From assembly GCA_947631625.1 (NCBI GenBank), contig CANRMA010000010.1:50123-114122 (forward strand): 64,000 nt of DNA, given 5' to 3'. Positions within the stretch are counted from its first letter, which is position 1. Each line of letters begins with the position of its first letter. Shown in pieces: positions 18,642 to 26,859 of the stretch. The notes under the pieces were generated by a model, which saw nothing but the letters and a program-made list of their open reading frames with translations, did no database searches and was not told where the DNA came from. The position numbers and the translations under genes are program-made. Source of the stretch: an uncultured Lachnospiraceae bacterium (GTDB lineage: Bacteria > Bacillota > Clostridia > Lachnospirales > Lachnospiraceae).

Positions 18642-19898
18642 CTATTTAATGATTTCGCTTACTCTAACACCAAAGCTCTCTTCAATTACTACAACTTCTC
18701 CCTTAGCTACAAACTTGCCGTTTACAAGTACATCTATAGGTTCACCCGCAATCTTGTCAAGTTCTATGATAGTGCCGGGTGCGAAGTCCAGGATATCCGA
18801 AATGGACTTTGACGTCCTTCCGAGCTCTACGGTAACCTCCAACGGAACATCTTTTATCAGGTCGATGTTTTCCTGAGGCTGCATAGGATTAAATCCCGGT
18901 GTAAAGCTTTGGAACTGCGCCGGCTGAATGTTCATGTTAGGCTGCATCTGACTCATATCCGGCTGCGGCATTCCCATTCCCATGGGCATCTGCATCTGAG
19001 GCATTCCCATTCCCATAGGCATCTGCATCTGCATTTGAGGCATTCCCATCTGAGGCGCTGCCTGCATCTGGCTCATATCCGGCTGCGGCGTCTGAGCTGC
19101 GGCCTGCATCTGCGGAGCTGCCGGAGCAGGCGTCGGCGCGGCTGCTGCAGGAGCAGGAGCTTCTTCCTCCGGCGCCGAATCCCCTAACTGTGAAGAAAGG
19201 AATGTGGTACACAGATCTTTTGCAAAATCTATCGGATACAGCTGCATGATAGTCGAATCAACCAAATCGTCAATCTGCATACGAAATACTATTCTTACAA
19301 AGGTTCCTGCCAAAAACGGCGCAATGTCGCTTCCTGACTTAAACTCAGTCAAATCAACAAGGCTTGCTTCCGGAGGACTTATATCGATCATCTTGCCAAG
19401 CATCGTCGAAAGCGAAGTTGCCGCTGAACCCATCATCTGGTTCATAGCCTCGGATATCGCGCTTAAATGCAATTCTCCAAGTTCTCCGTCAGTATTGCTT
19501 CCGTCACCGCCCATCATCAGATCCGTAATAACTTTAACGTCATGTTCCTTTAATATCAATATATTGGAACCGTCTAATCCTACCGTATATTTAATCTGAA
19601 TAAATACACATGGCCTCTCATATTCCGTCAACACACTTTCCCATGTTGACAGGCTTACAACCGGCGTGGTAATGCTTACTTTTCGATTTACCAGTGAAAA
19701 CAGCGTGGTTGCAGATGAACCCATGCTTATATTGGCGACCTCGCCTACAGCATCTTTTTCTATATCGGATAAAATACTATCATCCACATCAGGGGCACCT
19801 CCTGCTGATGCCTGGCCGGACGCTGAAGTATCGCCGGCATCATCAGCGCCGCCGCTGAGCAGCGCGTTTATTTCATCCTGTGATAACATTCCGTCCAT
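18642..19898 (-). CDS. fliY: flagellar switch protein FliY (CheC-like phosphatase plus FliN domain)
   Basis: 418 aa. The N-terminal LSQDEINALLSGG is the CheY-binding peptide. The CheC-like domain (about 45-235) holds two E-x2-N phosphatase signatures (GEVANISMG, SEAMNQMMG). A low-complexity Ala/Pro then Met/Gln/Pro-rich linker (about 240-335) has repeats of the type MPQMQMPMGMG. The C-terminal SpoA/FliN domain (about 340-418) starts at IDLIKDVPLEVTVELG. It forms the C-ring and dephosphorylates CheY-P at the motor. The Met-rich linker is unusual in composition and its DNA is repetitive. Confidence 0.95.
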   Translation of the reverse strand: MDGMLSQDEINALLSGGADDAGDTSASGQASAGGAPDVDDSILSDIEKDAVGEVANISMGSSATTLFSLVNRKVSITTPVVSLSTWESVLTEYERPCVFIQIKYTVGLDGSNILILKEHDVKVITDLMMGGDGSNTDGELGELHLSAISEAMNQMMGSAATSLSTMLGKMIDISPPEASLVDLTEFKSGSDIAPFLAGTFVRIVFRMQIDDLVDSTIMQLYPIDFAKDLCTTFLSSQLGDSAPEEEAPAPAAAAPTPAPAAPQMQAAAQTPQPDMSQMQAAPQMGMPQMQMQMPMGMGMPQMQMPMGMGMPQPDMSQMQPNMNIQPAQFQSFTPGFNPMQPQENIDLIKDVPLEVTVELGRTSKSISDILDFAPGTIIELDKIAGEPIDVLVNGKFVAKGEVVVIEESFGVRVSEIIK

Positions 19899-19902
19899 GC
19901 TT

Positions 19903-20886
19903 TTACTCCTCCCCCTCTCTATATACCGACGTTACTCTGACAGCATATTTATCCTTGTCAGAACCGGGTAATGCGGCAAATTTCTTTATATTACCAACAT
20001 AGACGTTAAGATCCTGGTCTACATTGGAATCCAATCTTATTATATCACCAACCTGAAGATTTACAAAGTCCGTTACACTTATGCGGCTTCTTCCCAAAAC
20101 CGCCTTGATCGGCACGTCTACTCTCCGTATCAAGGACTCTATATATTCAGCATAATCTTCTTCGGCTTTCTCCTGTATATTGGCATACCAGTATCTGGTA
20201 TTCAGTTTATCCATCACGCTCTCAAGTGTGAAGAACGGAAGACATATATTCATAAGGCCTTCCACATCCCCAAGCTTAATGCTGAGGGTTACGATCGCTA
20301 TCATATCGTTAGGCGCTATTATCTGCGCGAACTGTGAATTGGTCTCAATCCTTTCAAGCACCGGATTTATATCGGCCACATTCTTCCACGGTTCTCTCAT
20401 AAGCTGCATACAGACAACCAACATTTTCTCTATGATTATCATCTCAATCTCGGAAAATTCCCTGTTCTTTTCAAGCGGATCGCCATGACCGCCAAGCATT
20501 CTGTCTATCATGGCAAAGCCCAGATTACAGGCCAACTCTATCAATATGGTTCCACCCAAAGGTTGGAAATCCGCAATGCCGAGTATCAACGGGTTAGACA
20601 ACGCATTACTGAATTCCGAAAATATGACCGTCTCGGAACTCGTAACGGCAACCTGCACATTCTGCCTGAGATATACGGGAAGGTTAGTCGACAGAAGCCT
20701 TCCGTAGTGTTCAAATATAATTTCCAAAGTTCTAAGATGCTCTTTTGAGAATTTCGTAGGCCGCTTAAAGTCATAATCCTTAACCTGCTTCTCATTGGAA
20801 TCCGGCATCTGGTCTGCGTCTAATTCGCCGCTGCTTAAGGCTGCGAGCAAATTATCAATCTCACTTTGAGATAGTACCTCGCCCAC
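19903..20886 (-). CDS. fliM: flagellar switch protein FliM
   Basis: 327 aa. The N-terminal CheY-binding peptide is LSQSEIDNLLAAL. The middle CheC-like domain lacks phosphatase residues, as expected. The C-terminal SpoA domain covers about 245-325 (VLGRSRISVTDFVNLQVGDIIRLD). It is part of the C-ring, binds CheY-P and FliG, and ends four bases before fliY. Confidence 0.95.
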   Translation of the reverse strand: MGEVLSQSEIDNLLAALSSGELDADQMPDSNEKQVKDYDFKRPTKFSKEHLRTLEIIFEHYGRLLSTNLPVYLRQNVQVAVTSSETVIFSEFSNALSNPLILGIADFQPLGGTILIELACNLGFAMIDRMLGGHGDPLEKNREFSEIEMIIIEKMLVVCMQLMREPWKNVADINPVLERIETNSQFAQIIAPNDMIAIVTLSIKLGDVEGLMNICLPFFTLESVMDKLNTRYWYANIQEKAEEDYAEYIESLIRRVDVPIKAVLGRSRISVTDFVNLQVGDIIRLDSNVDQDLNVYVGNIKKFAALPGSDKDKYAVRVTSVYREGEE

Positions 20887-20932
20887 GAAAACTCACCTCC
20901 CCGTGGTATTTTAAGGGCTATAAGTACCTGCT

Positions 20933-21448
20933 CTACTGATACATTATACTGCTGAATGATACGTCAAAAATAAACTCAGAGTCAAACATCTCCTGTATTC
21001 CCTTAAGGATCTCACTTTTGATCTCTTCTTCATTTCCTCTTGCTTCTTCTATTGTATACTGAGCAAATACATTGTTTATCTCATCTTTGATCATAGTAGC
21101 CTGTGCAGACAGGTCAGAACCATAAGTCTTATATCCCTTATCTTTGGTATTTATGGAAAATCCAATCGACGCCATGCAGAAATGGTCCGTGCCGTCTTCG
21201 CTCTTCTTAAGCGGTATAGTCATAGATTCCGGTATATCATAAGTCTCTATATTTTTCATCGGAACCACTTCTTTAACCTCGCCGTCCGTCTGTGCAGTCA
21301 GTTCAAGATTAAGAGCTGTAGAAATGTTATCAACCAACGCGGCAGTTTTCTTTGAGGAACCTGTCACGCTGAACATCATGATCGAAGTAAGTATAATATT
21401 TACGACCAACAACGCAAGTATGATAACCGAAATCAAATTCTTCTTCAT
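20933..21448 (-). CDS. fliL: flagellar basal body-associated protein FliL
   Basis: 171 aa. A short cytoplasmic N-terminus, one membrane helix (about 7-28, VIILALLVVNIILTSIMMFS) and an extracytoplasmic FliL domain ending in QEMFDSEFIFDVSFSSIMYQ. FliL forms rings around the stator and supports motor torque. It is the first gene after a 190-nt gap that contains a good sigma-A promoter. Confidence 0.92.
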   Translation of the reverse strand: MKKNLISVIILALLVVNIILTSIMMFSVTGSSKKTAALVDNISTALNLELTAQTDGEVKEVVPMKNIETYDIPESMTIPLKKSEDGTDHFCMASIGFSINTKDKGYKTYGSDLSAQATMIKDEINNVFAQYTIEEARGNEEEIKSEILKGIQEMFDSEFIFDVSFSSIMYQ

Positions 21449-21639
21449 TATAGCACATTCTCCTCTTTATTTGATAATATAGTACAGTCATATAATAAAT
21501 TTTATATCACATAATTTATATTTTGTAAAACATTTATTATGAATTATTTATTTTTGTACAATTTCATGCAAGGTCTCCGAGCCAATGAAACGGAGCCGCA
21601 GCATAACGTCATTTTCCACGAATCCTTAAACAAAAATGC
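21449..21639. other. intergenic region motB-fliL
   Basis: 191 nt without a gene. On the minus strand it carries the fliL promoter described separately. Near 21571-21596 there is a short hairpin-forming stretch (CTCCG/CGGAG arms) with no following T-run, which is not convincing as a terminator. Confidence 0.6.
21501..21529 (-). promoter_or_regulatory. sigma-A promoter upstream of fliL
   Basis: On the minus strand TTTACA, a 17-nt spacer and TATAAA lie about 50 nt upstream of the fliL start. Five of six bases match the consensus in each hexamer. It would allow fliL and the downstream switch, export and chemotaxis genes to be transcribed independently of the flgB promoter, below the terminator that follows flgE. 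Confidence 0.6.
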
Positions 21640-22446
21640 TTAATATGAGCTGAGCGCATTATATATCTTGATTTCAACGCGCCTGTTCATGGTCCTGCCT
21701 TCAGGTGTCGAATTGTCGGCTACAGGAACATACTCGCCTCTTCCGGAATGCTTTACAAGGGCGGGATCCAACGATGTGTTCTGTATAAGGTAATTAAATA
21801 TCGAAAGCGCGCGTCCCGAGCTAAGCTCGTCATTGTTGGAATATTTTGCCCCCGACATCGGCACGTTATCCGTATGTCCTTCTATCTCAACAGTACTGTC
21901 CGCATATCGTTCAAGTATAACGCCTACCTGGTCGAGCACGGGTATCGCCGCTTCTTTTATCTGCGTGCTTCCCGAATCGAAAAGCAGGGCTCCTTTAAGC
22001 GTAAGCTGCACATATTGGGCAGTAAAGTCTATGTCTATCTCATTATTCAGATTGTTTTCGGAAACAGCCTCCTGTATTTTCTCGGCAAGTTCCTCAGATT
22101 CCTCTATCTTAGCCTTCTCAATCTCCTCCTGCGCCGTTGCGAGGTCTTCCGAAATCGTTTCACCTTCATCCATCTTACCGGTGCTGTTTATATATTTGTC
22201 CAACTCATTAAGCTGGCTCACGCCGTTGCTTATAAGCACGCCGTCGCCGATAGCGGTTGCTCCGGCGGAAAAAATACTGAAAGTCTGGCTGAAAGACGCC
22301 GCTATCATTTCAAACTTTTCCGCATCGACGGTTGACATCGAGAACAAAAGCACGAAGAAACACAGCAGCAGGTTCATAAGATCGGCAAATGTGGACTGCC
22401 ACGCAGGCGCTCCTTTCGGCGGCTCATCAGGTTTTCTCTTAGCCAT
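21640..22446 (-). CDS. motB: flagellar stator protein MotB
   Basis: 268 aa from the ATG at 22446, chosen because AGGAGG precedes it and MAKRKPDEPPKGAPAWQSTFADLM is the usual MotB N-terminus; a longer frame from 22497 overlaps motA. The single membrane helix carries the proton- or ion-binding Asp in STFADLMNLLLCFF. The C-terminal OmpA-like peptidoglycan-binding domain has VEIEGHTDNVPMSGAKYSNN. It forms the stator with MotA, whose gene overlaps by 8 nt (ATGGCTAA). Confidence 0.95.
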   Translation of the reverse strand: MAKRKPDEPPKGAPAWQSTFADLMNLLLCFFVLLFSMSTVDAEKFEMIAASFSQTFSIFSAGATAIGDGVLISNGVSQLNELDKYINSTGKMDEGETISEDLATAQEEIEKAKIEESEELAEKIQEAVSENNLNNEIDIDFTAQYVQLTLKGALLFDSGSTQIKEAAIPVLDQVGVILERYADSTVEIEGHTDNVPMSGAKYSNNDELSSGRALSIFNYLIQNTSLDPALVKHSGRGEYVPVADNSTPEGRTMNRRVEIKIYNALSSY

Positions 22447-23248
22447 CCGCCTCACCTCCTTCTTCGTCACCGGCATTACCTCTATCGCCAGGTGCAAGGA
22501 AGGATTTCAGTTTTTCCTCAATAACACGAGGGTTCTCGCCTGCCTGAATGGACAAAAGGCCTTCTATCTCAATTTCTTTTACCATCATTTCAGCTGCATT
22601 CTTGTCTTTTAATTTACTGGCAACAGGCGCGCAGATCCAGTTTGCAAGCAATGAACCGTACAATGTGGTTACCAACGCGACCGCCATTGCAGGTCCGATG
22701 GACGACGGATCGTCCAAAGATTTAAGCATGTTTATAAGACCGATAAGGGTACCGATCATACCCCACGCAGGGCCCATAGCTCCAAGGTTTTCCCAAAAAC
22801 CTATTTTATCTTTATGCCTTCCCTCTACGCTGACCAACTCGGTCTCCATTATCGCGCGCACCAGTTCAGGATCGGTACCGTCAACTACCAAAAGTATACC
22901 CTTCTGCAGAAACGGGTCTTCTATGTCTCCGGCCGCCTCTTCCAGAGAGAGCAGTCCCTCTTTACGCGCGACATTAGACAGCTCGATTATCTTCTGAATG
23001 ATCTCAGGAACATTCATTTCAGATGATTTGAGTACCAGCGTAAAGCTCTTAAGTCCGGATACGAATCCGCTTATGGTATAGCTTGCGAGAATACACGAAA
23101 AGGAACCACCGAATGTGATCAAAATTGAAGGAATATCAAAAAAACTGTTAAGATTCGAAAAAACTATTCCCGCGTCCGTATCAAATACGATACCGAAAAC
23201 GACCAGAACCATACATAGTACTAAACCCAATACTGATGCTAAATCCAT
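22439..23248 (-). CDS. motA: flagellar stator protein MotA
   Basis: 269 aa from the ATG at 23248 (MDLASVLGLVL), preceded by AGGTG; a GTG three codons upstream is less likely. Four membrane helices, the conserved cytoplasmic loop, and the helix-3 motif MGPAWGMIGTLIGLINML are present. It is the ion-channel partner of MotB. It follows flbD as in other Firmicutes flagellar operons. Confidence 0.95.
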   Translation of the reverse strand: MDLASVLGLVLCMVLVVFGIVFDTDAGIVFSNLNSFFDIPSILITFGGSFSCILASYTISGFVSGLKSFTLVLKSSEMNVPEIIQKIIELSNVARKEGLLSLEEAAGDIEDPFLQKGILLVVDGTDPELVRAIMETELVSVEGRHKDKIGFWENLGAMGPAWGMIGTLIGLINMLKSLDDPSSIGPAMAVALVTTLYGSLLANWICAPVASKLKDKNAAEMMVKEIEIEGLLSIQAGENPRVIEEKLKSFLAPGDRGNAGDEEGGEADG

Positions 23249-23276
23249 ATGTATCACCTATTGCATTAAATTTACA

Positions 23277-23462
23277 CTAATCTGCAAAAATATCCTTTCT
23301 ATACGATTTTACTAAATTTTTTACCTCTTGTCTACTTTCTTTTACAATTATTTTTCGTCCCGTCGTAAAAGAAAGTACGGTATCCGGTGTTTCTTCCACC
23401 AATTCAAGAAGATCCGGATTGACCAATACCTTTACTCCATTTAACTTAGTAACCTCTATCAT
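23277..23462 (-). CDS. flbD: flagellar protein FlbD
   Basis: 61 aa from the ATG at 23462 (MIEVTKLNGVKVLVNPDLLELVE). A GTG at 23474 would add four residues but sits on the GGAG site. It is a small conserved protein (FlbD/SwrD family) between flgE and motA; in B. subtilis SwrD raises motor power. The TGRKIIVKES strand pair is characteristic of the family. It is the first gene downstream of the terminator that follows flgE. Confidence 0.9.
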   Translation of the reverse strand: MIEVTKLNGVKVLVNPDLLELVEETPDTVLSFTTGRKIIVKESRQEVKNLVKSYRKDIFAD

Positions 23463-23527
23463 GGCTGTATCCACGCTCCGTTTTTAACGTGTATATGAAC
23501 TTTCGTATACTATTTTATCACATAATC

Positions 23528-23557
23528 AAAAAAAGAGGAACCCTAAAGTTCCTCTTT
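23528..23557 (-). terminator. intrinsic terminator after flgE
   Basis: On the minus strand a perfect 10-bp stem (AAAGAGGAAC/GTTCCTCTTT, 6-nt loop) runs into seven T. It lies 22 nt after the flgE stop and upstream of flbD. It should cut expression of flbD-motAB and the rest relative to the rod and hook genes. The arms could also work less well on the plus strand. Confidence 0.85.
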
Positions 23558-23579
23558 CTTTAATTATTATTGAAAAAAA

Positions 23580-25628
23580 TTATCGTTTCAGATTTACCAG
23601 TTCCTCAAGCATGGTATCGGAAACCGTGATAATACGGCTGTTTGCCTGGAAACCACGCTGCGTTGTGATCATATCCGTAAATTCGGAAGAAAGATCGACA
23701 TTGCTCATCTCAAGCACGCCTGACGTCATATAGTCGCCGTCAGAAGTTATATCCTGCCCTACGCCGTCGAACTCGCCTGAGTTCATGGTCGCAGAGTATA
23801 AGTTATCTCCTTCTTTGGCAAGACCTGAGGCATTGGCAAACTTAGCTACAGCGATCTGGCCGAGCACTTTGCTCATGCTGTTATCGTAGTATGCCGTGAT
23901 AACGCCGTCCTGGCCTATCTCTATACCTGTCATCTCACCGCGTTTCCTTCCGGTTCCGGTATTGGCCTCATCATTGGTTCCGCTTGTCATGCCGGCTGTG
24001 GTCGTACCGCCGTTATTGAAGTTGGTGAGCGATGAAAAGTCTATATTTATATCGCTGAAATGTGTCAATGTAATGGTCTCGCCCTGCCTTGAAGTAGCGC
24101 TGGCGTTAAAATCAAGCGTAACGGAATCGGTATCAGGCGATCCTACATATGAGAATAAACCTGTGTCCGTATCGAACACCAGTTCGTTTCCGGTATAAGT
24201 GAACGTCTTGGTGATCTGTGCCTGACCGTCGGGAGAAGTAAACTCAATATTATACTTGGTATCTTCGGTATTGCTCAGACCGTATGCCTCAAGAGGATCT
24301 TCAATCTCCTCGCCTACGAAATAGTTTCCCTCTAAATCGTATTTTCCTTTCTTGGTCGCCTTGAAACTCTGTGAAAACTCCATCTCAACCGTACCGTCTG
24401 CGCTGACTTTTACATTGGTCACATTTACTCCCGGGAAGGATTTTTCAAGCGCAGCCTGCCATTTTGCGACCTGATCAGCATTTTCGGTAGTATTTGGCAG
24501 TTCGATCAGATTACCGGCGTCGTCCTTACCATAGTAATAATAATTGGTAACATTCTCACCGTCTATCATCTCTTCTTTGGCAGCATAGATAAGGTTAAAG
24601 TTGGAAGCCTGAAGTTCGCTCTTTGATAACTTAATTACGCCGTCCACGGTCACATCTTTATTGACATCGACTTCCTCTCCATCAGCAAGCTTGATCGTTA
24701 CACTGGAGGCAGCGTTAATAAGCTGACTGGATGAATATCCGTCCAGTATGTTGCCCGGAAAATATTTCATGGAATATGTGCCGCCTGAGCCGTCAGCGTT
24801 CGGGGTATAAGTAGCCGTATCGAGAAGCTGATACAGACTTGTGGTTGTGATCGTATCTTCACTACCGAAATTAGCTATCTCATTAATGCTGCTCAGACCA
24901 TATTTCTTAACCAGAGATATTCCGTCCTCATCAAGAATATCATCAAGTCTTACATAATAATCACCGTCAGATCCCAGTGAATGAATGCTGAATTTAGCCG
25001 TATATGCGTAACCAAGGGCGTCGAACAGGCTGAGTGTTATGATCTTGCCTGCCGTGCTGCTAAGCGAAGGGTCAAGTTTATCAACTATGCCCGAAACATA
25101 CGCCTGCGTGGTAGACTCCGGAGGATATACCAGATTATCTCCATCCATGACCCTGAGCGCGGATACCGTATCAGGAAGGATCTCTCCCGTAGTCGGGTCT
25201 ACCTGCCATCCCATAACGGTATAACCCGTCGATGTCATAACGAGGTTGCCTGCGCCGTCGATCGTAAAAGAACCGTCTCTTGTAAAGAAATTCTCCGAAC
25301 CGTTGCTTACTACGAAAAATGATTCACCCGTGATCATGATATCAAACGGGTTATTCGTAGACTGCGCGGAACCCTGCTGTGTGATGGCTGTATTGATAGC
25401 TCCGGTCTTTGAACCAAGACCTATCTGTCTTGCATTGATACCGCCTCTGCCTGTTGCGGCATTGGCTCCTGAAGCCGCCTGCGTTGTCTGATATAATAAG
25501 TCGCTGAATACCATTGACTGTGATTTATAAGCTGTTGTATTTACGTTTGCAATATTGTTACCAATAACATCCATTCTTGTCTGGTGCGTTCTAAGACCTG
25601 CAACACCAGAGAACAATGATCTCATCAT
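23580..25628 (-). CDS. flgE: flagellar hook protein FlgE
   Basis: 682 aa. The N-terminal rod/hook signature is MRSLFSGVAGLRTHQTRMD followed by VIGNNIANVNTTAYKS. A large variable central region (about 100-560) forms the exposed hook domains, and the C-terminal conserved helix is SSEFTDMITTQRGFQANSR. It is much longer than B. subtilis FlgE (about 264 aa), as is common in clostridia. The start is a double ATG, either of which could be used. FlgD, the hook cap, is encoded just upstream. Confidence 0.95.
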   Translation of the reverse strand: MMRSLFSGVAGLRTHQTRMDVIGNNIANVNTTAYKSQSMVFSDLLYQTTQAASGANAATGRGGINARQIGLGSKTGAINTAITQQGSAQSTNNPFDIMITGESFFVVSNGSENFFTRDGSFTIDGAGNLVMTSTGYTVMGWQVDPTTGEILPDTVSALRVMDGDNLVYPPESTTQAYVSGIVDKLDPSLSSTAGKIITLSLFDALGYAYTAKFSIHSLGSDGDYYVRLDDILDEDGISLVKKYGLSSINEIANFGSEDTITTTSLYQLLDTATYTPNADGSGGTYSMKYFPGNILDGYSSSQLINAASSVTIKLADGEEVDVNKDVTVDGVIKLSKSELQASNFNLIYAAKEEMIDGENVTNYYYYGKDDAGNLIELPNTTENADQVAKWQAALEKSFPGVNVTNVKVSADGTVEMEFSQSFKATKKGKYDLEGNYFVGEEIEDPLEAYGLSNTEDTKYNIEFTSPDGQAQITKTFTYTGNELVFDTDTGLFSYVGSPDTDSVTLDFNASATSRQGETITLTHFSDINIDFSSLTNFNNGGTTTAGMTSGTNDEANTGTGRKRGEMTGIEIGQDGVITAYYDNSMSKVLGQIAVAKFANASGLAKEGDNLYSATMNSGEFDGVGQDITSDGDYMTSGVLEMSNVDLSSEFTDMITTQRGFQANSRIITVSDTMLEELVNLKR

Positions 25629-25707
25629 AATGAATGACCTCCTTATTTTAAACGCGCCGTTTTGTTCCTTCTGTCAGTCGGGAACGTAAGCCTCCTTTAA
25701 GGTCCGG

Positions 25708-26112
25708 CTATATTATTACGGCTCCATCAATATTTGTGAATACATTTTCGTCTGAATCTGCCTGATCCATCGCCGTTATCACTGTCTGATTCGGCACATT
25801 TACAATAAATGCAAGCGAATCCACAATGACCAAAGATTCGTTTATTCCTTTGGCGCCGGCTCTCGCCATGCCCAGATTCAGCCGTTCCACCTGTTCCTTA
25901 GAAAGTTCTATGTTTCTGTCGGCCAGCCTGTTTGCGGCATGTTTGGAAAATTTAACCTCAGCTGATGATTCAGTCGTAGTCTTCTGTGATAAGATATCCT
26001 GAAAACTAAGTCCCGCCTTCCCTGAAGTTTCATTTCTTGTCTGCCTGTTCAGGTTAAGGTATTGATCCTGCAGCTGCTCTAAGGAAAGGAATCCGTTATT
26101 CTGAATCTTCAT
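25708..26112 (-). CDS. flagellar operon protein (TIGR02530 type)
   Basis: 134 aa. The conserved core (FSKHAANRLADRNIELSKEQ, then LNLGMARAGAKGINESLVIV and AFIVNVPNQTVITAMD) is the TIGR02530 flagellar operon protein family, always found between flgD and flgE in Firmicutes. It is soluble with no signal peptide. The function is not established; a role linked to hook or export has been suggested from position only. Confidence 0.88.
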   Translation of the reverse strand: MKIQNNGFLSLEQLQDQYLNLNRQTRNETSGKAGLSFQDILSQKTTTESSAEVKFSKHAANRLADRNIELSKEQVERLNLGMARAGAKGINESLVIVDSLAFIVNVPNQTVITAMDQADSDENVFTNIDGAVII

Positions 26113-26131
26113 ATTAATCCCCCATTCTCAA

Positions 26132-26845
26132 TCAGCCTGCGCCTTCAACCTTATCCGCGCCTTCTTCCGTACCGTCATCATCATCGGAATCGTCTCCCGA
26201 CTGTTCCGCAGCCAGTTTAAGTTCTTCCATCTTGTCAACGTATTTCTTAAGTCCGCTTACATAATCGTCAGTAATAAACTTCTTCTCATAATCAGTCATA
26301 TTACGGTATGTTTCGTTAAGAGCCTCGACAGCTTCTTTATTGTCTATGCCAAGGGTCGCAAGCGCCGGAAGCTTATTATAATCATTCAGCCACTCAGCAG
26401 CCTTCTTATACGCTGCCAGATAAGCCGGATCTGCCACGGTCTGAAGGTCATCCATGGAATAAAGATCTCCGTTTATGGAAAGGTACGCCTTATTATTCTC
26501 ATAGACAACGTAGTCTACGTTACCCTGAACCACCGTAGTCCTGCCTGAGCTGTCAGCCACTTCTATAAGGACTTCCTGACCTACTAGCTGCGAAGCTCTC
26601 GCAAGTTCCAAAGATGCGCTCATATTCTGCATCTGCTCAAGTTCCGAGAAAGTTGCATACTGTGAGATGTATTCCGTATTGGACGTAGGCTCCAACGGAT
26701 CCTGATATTTCATCTGCGCTACCAGAAGCTGTAAAAACTGATCTTTGTCTACCGTTGAATTGCTCTTCTTCTGAGTTCCCTTCGCAAGAGACTCCGCAGA
26801 AGCAGATTCAACGATCTTTCCGCCTTCTACTTGTGCTATTGCCAT
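26132..26845 (-). CDS. flgD: flagellar hook cap protein FlgD
   Basis: 237 aa. The conserved N-terminal segment (DKDQFLQLLVAQMKYQDPLEP, then TSNTEYISQYATFSELEQ) identifies it. A central beta region (about 90-130) follows, then a helical extension ending in a very acidic tail (residues about 218-237). FlgD caps the growing hook. The helical, acidic C-terminal extension is not part of the minimal family and seems lineage specific. Confidence 0.92.
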   Translation of the reverse strand: MAIAQVEGGKIVESASAESLAKGTQKKSNSTVDKDQFLQLLVAQMKYQDPLEPTSNTEYISQYATFSELEQMQNMSASLELARASQLVGQEVLIEVADSSGRTTVVQGNVDYVVYENNKAYLSINGDLYSMDDLQTVADPAYLAAYKKAAEWLNDYNKLPALATLGIDNKEAVEALNETYRNMTDYEKKFITDDYVSGLKKYVDKMEELKLAAEQSGDDSDDDDGTEEGADKVEGAG

Positions 26846-26859
26846 ACAATTTCTCCTTT

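Noticed and set aside
23462..23530. Sigma-D promoter between the flgE terminator and flbD
   Set aside because: A TAAA is present on the minus strand, but the -10 (TCATATA) matches CCGATAT too poorly.
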